Below are positions 60,968-64,000 of a DNA stretch of 64,000 nucleotides, piece by piece. A program made the position numbers and the translations under genes. The DNA comes from Rhabditophanes sp. KR3021 (lineage: Eukaryota > Nematoda > Chromadorea > Rhabditida > Alloionematidae). Where the stretch lies: contig CAUJLY010000002.1 in the NCBI GenBank assembly GCA_963281155.1, positions 2,790,001 through 2,854,000 on the forward strand, in the 5' to 3' direction. Numbering within the stretch: the first letter of the stretch is position 1; the number at the start of each line of letters is the position of its first letter. Under the pieces are notes generated by a model that saw only the letters and a program-made list of their open reading frames with translations, was not told where the DNA came from and made no database searches.

Positions 60968-62737
60968 TGAAACACTCCAACAAAGTTTAAATAAGAAAGA
61001 ATTGTTTAGTATAATTGTTAATTGTCGGGTTTTACTGGTACCTATAAAATTATAGGCTGATTACACACCTTATAGATAAAGTACGAGTAAATAAATTTAA
61101 TCAGAATATGCGTAGTTGCATATAATCTCTTTTAGCATGGTTAAACGTAGTTCTTCTTGTTATTATGAACATTTATTGACCTAACAATCTGAAAAATTCT
61201 TTTGTTTCTTTTTATGAACCGTATATGATAATTTAATACTTCATTCACTTAGACGCCTTAATTAGTTTAGATCCTGATCATACCATAATCTTACCATTAA
61301 CTATGTGTTTTATAAAATGCTATCACTATATTTTTTCAATTTATATGATATTTAATGTCATTGATAAAAAATACTTAATACTATCAGTTGGATGTAATTA
61401 TGTGGTGATTAATACTGATTTTGCATTTTTATGCCCCTATCATTTTAGATAAGGACACAAGTAAGCATATATTTTTATGTATGTATGGAATCAGAACTAC
61501 ATTAATATAGTAAAGAAAATTATTTACAAATAAACATAATTAAGAACATAGTATCTCACTTTATAAATGCCGTAAATTTAGTGATAAATTTGTAACTGTA
61601 TTTTTAATTAACCTTCTATGGAAGTAGGTTGAGGTATATGAAAGATATTTCTGATCAATTTTGTAGAAATTTGTGTAGAGCACTTAACCTGAGTTCAGTT
61701 TTTAAACAACTTAGTCGAAGAAGAAACATCATAAACTGAACTTTATGAAAACTATAATATTTGTAAGAAAATCTTTATTAACAATTCTGTTTAGGCAACA
61801 AAATGAATTTAATGCTTTACAATAATTTAAGATTATACTCGGAAATACTTTCTCTATAAACATTAAAATGAACCAACTTCTTGTACAATTCCTAATCAAC
61901 CAATTTTTTGGTATAAAGTTTATGTCTTAGAGGGCGACCTTTTTAACTATGCCAAAATTTGTTTTTAAATCTAACTTCAGCTCCATTTGAATCAAAGAAT
62001 TTATAACTTACAATATCTCCATGAAAGGTGCCATAATCAAGTCTATTACAAATTATTTGATAGTCAATCATTTGGAACCTTTTCATCATCATTTAATTCA
62101 CACCATTTTTCATACTCCATTTGGTCATGGTAATTTTGATATCTGTCATTAGAACTCCTATTTTAATTATGATATTTCTAGTGCAAATAATTAAGATTCC
62201 TCAGCAAAACTAAATGAAATACTGTTAATGAATAAAAAATTGTTCCATATCTCAATAGTGATATTAATCAAGGAAATAGATCACAGATACGTAAGAGACT
62301 ACAGATATGCAATTAGATGATACATATGATCAAATTGTAGGTAGCCGAATTACATGTCTGATAAAAACGTTTTGGATTCTTGCTATTCTTACAAGAAGTC
62401 AGTGAATGTGAATGGTTAGTTTAATAGAAATCGTTTATTTTTCTGAAGATTCAGAAATCAAGACTCTACTTATGAGAGGAGAAGTAATATTTAAAGTAAA
62501 AGACAATATTGAGAAATGTGTGTATAAATAAAATTTGGCATTATGGAAATATGTAATTAGTTGAATTTTACATATCTTTTGGATGTATGGACTCGACAAA
62601 ATGAGTTGTCATTTGGCTTAATTCAGATATATTTGTTGATATATAATTTAAATTGATTTTCATATTATTAATTTTTACAATTCTATGTAATACAAATATA
62701 CTAAGAAATAAATAAATGAGTAATTCAGTTAATTCAG
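60968..62737. other. Intergenic, no supported gene
   Basis: 1.8 kb. A minus-strand stretch at about 62160-61950 has two short frames (YHDQMEYEKWCEL, CNRLDYGTFHGDI) with a possible donor GTAAGT. They may be pieces of a small gene but cannot be assembled. Confidence 0.4.
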
Positions 62738-64000
62738 TTAATTTTGCTTCGAAAATTGAAAGACAGGATATGAAATAGAAGTGTCTTGTCGCTTGGATCG
62801 GTGTTTTTTATCACTTCCACAGACATATTCTACAAGTTGTGGAAATTGCTTATTGTCATTGTAATTATCAATGTGTTGAAGGGTGCCAATATATGTTGAG
62901 CAAATGAAAAGATATTGTGGACCATCAGAAGCTGTTAAGGTGTGCAAGTTTTCTTTGACTTTTTTTGTATCGTCAATTTTGTCTAAATAAAATGTGACAA
63001 GAGGCAAACCATAGGTGTCACGAAGAAGGTGTTCAATGCGAGTCGTTGATGGATCTTTTGAGTCGGCGTAAAGAACTGCGGGTAGTCGTTTGATCTAAAA
63101 AAAGCAATTATAATTATATACCTTATAAATATTTGTTATTTTAAAAGGTAATATTTGCACAAATAATTACACTCTCATATCTAAATTGTAGTTATTATTT
63201 TAATGTCAGGTCATATATAATGGACTAAACCGGTTCCATTTAAACTTTTTACTTTAAATTGACTCACTTGTTGTGTTAGGGCGGTAATTGATGTCTGAGA
63301 TTCGATATCATCAGTATTAGATGTCTGAATTTCGTTTGATTTTTTGTATGAAGTAGAAGGACCTGATAATTTATTGTCGTTCTCAAAGTTATTGCTTTCA
63401 TCTTCAACTTCTGGGTAGATTGATTTTTGTTCATTTGGATTGTAGATGGATTCTGGTTCAGGAGCTGTTTCAACGGTTTTATGTTCTTCATAACTGCTTT
63501 TAGCATAAGATTCTTGTGGATATGAAGGGTTCGAAGTTTCTTGTAGATTGTAACTGTCTGTTTGAGGAATTGGTTGTGGTGGTTGTCTGGGTAATGGATC
63601 TGGTTGTTGAGCCGTCACCATATAAGTTGAGTGTTCTTCAACGGGAGGTGGTTGGGTTGCGGAAACTCTTTCTTGAAAAATTATCTCAGGAGCAGGAGTT
63701 GTAGCTACTCGTGGAGGCATAGTTATCCTCTCCCCATTATATGAATTACTGGGATAAACAACAGTCTGAACTGGGGATGGTAATGACGCAGGAATATTTT
63801 GGTAATTATATTTGTAAGTCGCTGGTGGTGGTGCAGGATTATAATTAGAATGTGCAAGTTCTTTATTGTAATCTCCACTATAAGCAGGCGCACTAGTTGC
63901 TACTGGAGGTACATACGAATAAGGTGATGGATTAGAAGGTTGCTGAGACGCCGGATAAGAAGGCTGTTGTGGAGATGGATAAGCAGGTTGGGGCTGAGTT
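62738..64000 (-). CDS. Proline-rich protein with C-terminal glutaredoxin-like domain (partial)
   Basis: Exon 64000-63268 is open to the window edge, and exon 63094-62738 completes the gene; the start lies outside. The first 240 or so residues are low-complexity Pro/Gln/Ser/Tyr-rich (YPSPQQPSYPASQQPSNPS). After the intron, RLPAVLYADSKDPSTTRIEHLL, LPLVTFYLDK, YLFICSTYIGTLQHIDNY and FPQLVEYVCG follow the glutaredoxin fold order (strand, helix, strand, TVP-like loop, GG helix). The catalytic CxxC position reads DPSTT, so redox activity by the usual mechanism is unlikely. A KRQ tail follows. Possibly a scaffold or non-catalytic thioredoxin-fold protein. Confidence 0.68.

Overview
The window is nuclear DNA of a small-genome invertebrate animal. 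It is A+T rich and gene dense, with introns mostly 35-60 nt long (GT..TTTAG/TTTCAG). Innexin gap-junction genes, an orcokinin-like neuropeptide precursor and an astacin-EGF-CUB protease point to a protostome. That astacin architecture, the GT14 glycosyltransferase and an NLP-14/15-like peptide make a nematode or other ecdysozoan the best guess, but the clade is not proven.

Layout. 0-5.6 kb: a TRPM-type channel (-) whose two longest introns carry degenerate plus-strand fragments and a MITE. 6.4-12 kb: astacin (-), a candidate PP1-binding protein (-) and IFT88 (-). 12.2-17 kb: a GT14 glycosyltransferase (+), a membrane-anchored cholinesterase-like protein (+) and a tyrosine phosphatase remnant (+). 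17.2-32.3 kb: five innexin genes, two minus and three plus. The first is split by an intact Ty3/gypsy element with identical 134-bp LTRs, inserted exactly at a splice acceptor. 35.9-47 kb: orcokinin precursor (+), a 15-exon SLC26 anion transporter (-), a small four-TM protein (+) and MTAP (+). 47.3-53 kb: RBM39-like splicing factor (-) head to head with proteasome RPT6 (+), then an uncharacterised gene (-). 56.7-64 kb: a CD36/SCARB receptor (-) and a proline-rich glutaredoxin-fold protein (-, partial at the right edge). The intergenic stretches near 32-36 kb and 53-56.7 kb hold nothing I recognise.

Two patterns cut across the window. First, the unusually long introns (about 0.8-1.5 kb) of TRPM, innexin 3, SLC26, RBM39 and the CD36-like gene carry orphan or degenerate coding fragments, always antisense to the host. 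Two of these, in SLC26 and RBM39, look like related copies of an ANKLE1/LEM-3-type GIY-YIG nuclease domain. Second, several otherwise well-conserved genes have single-base frame breaks. Nine of the ten I found are one extra base; the tenth is a missing base. Assembly insertion errors are the simplest reading, but transcript data should decide.

Exon boundaries were deduced by hand from splice consensus, reading phase and family conservation. No alignments or searches were run.
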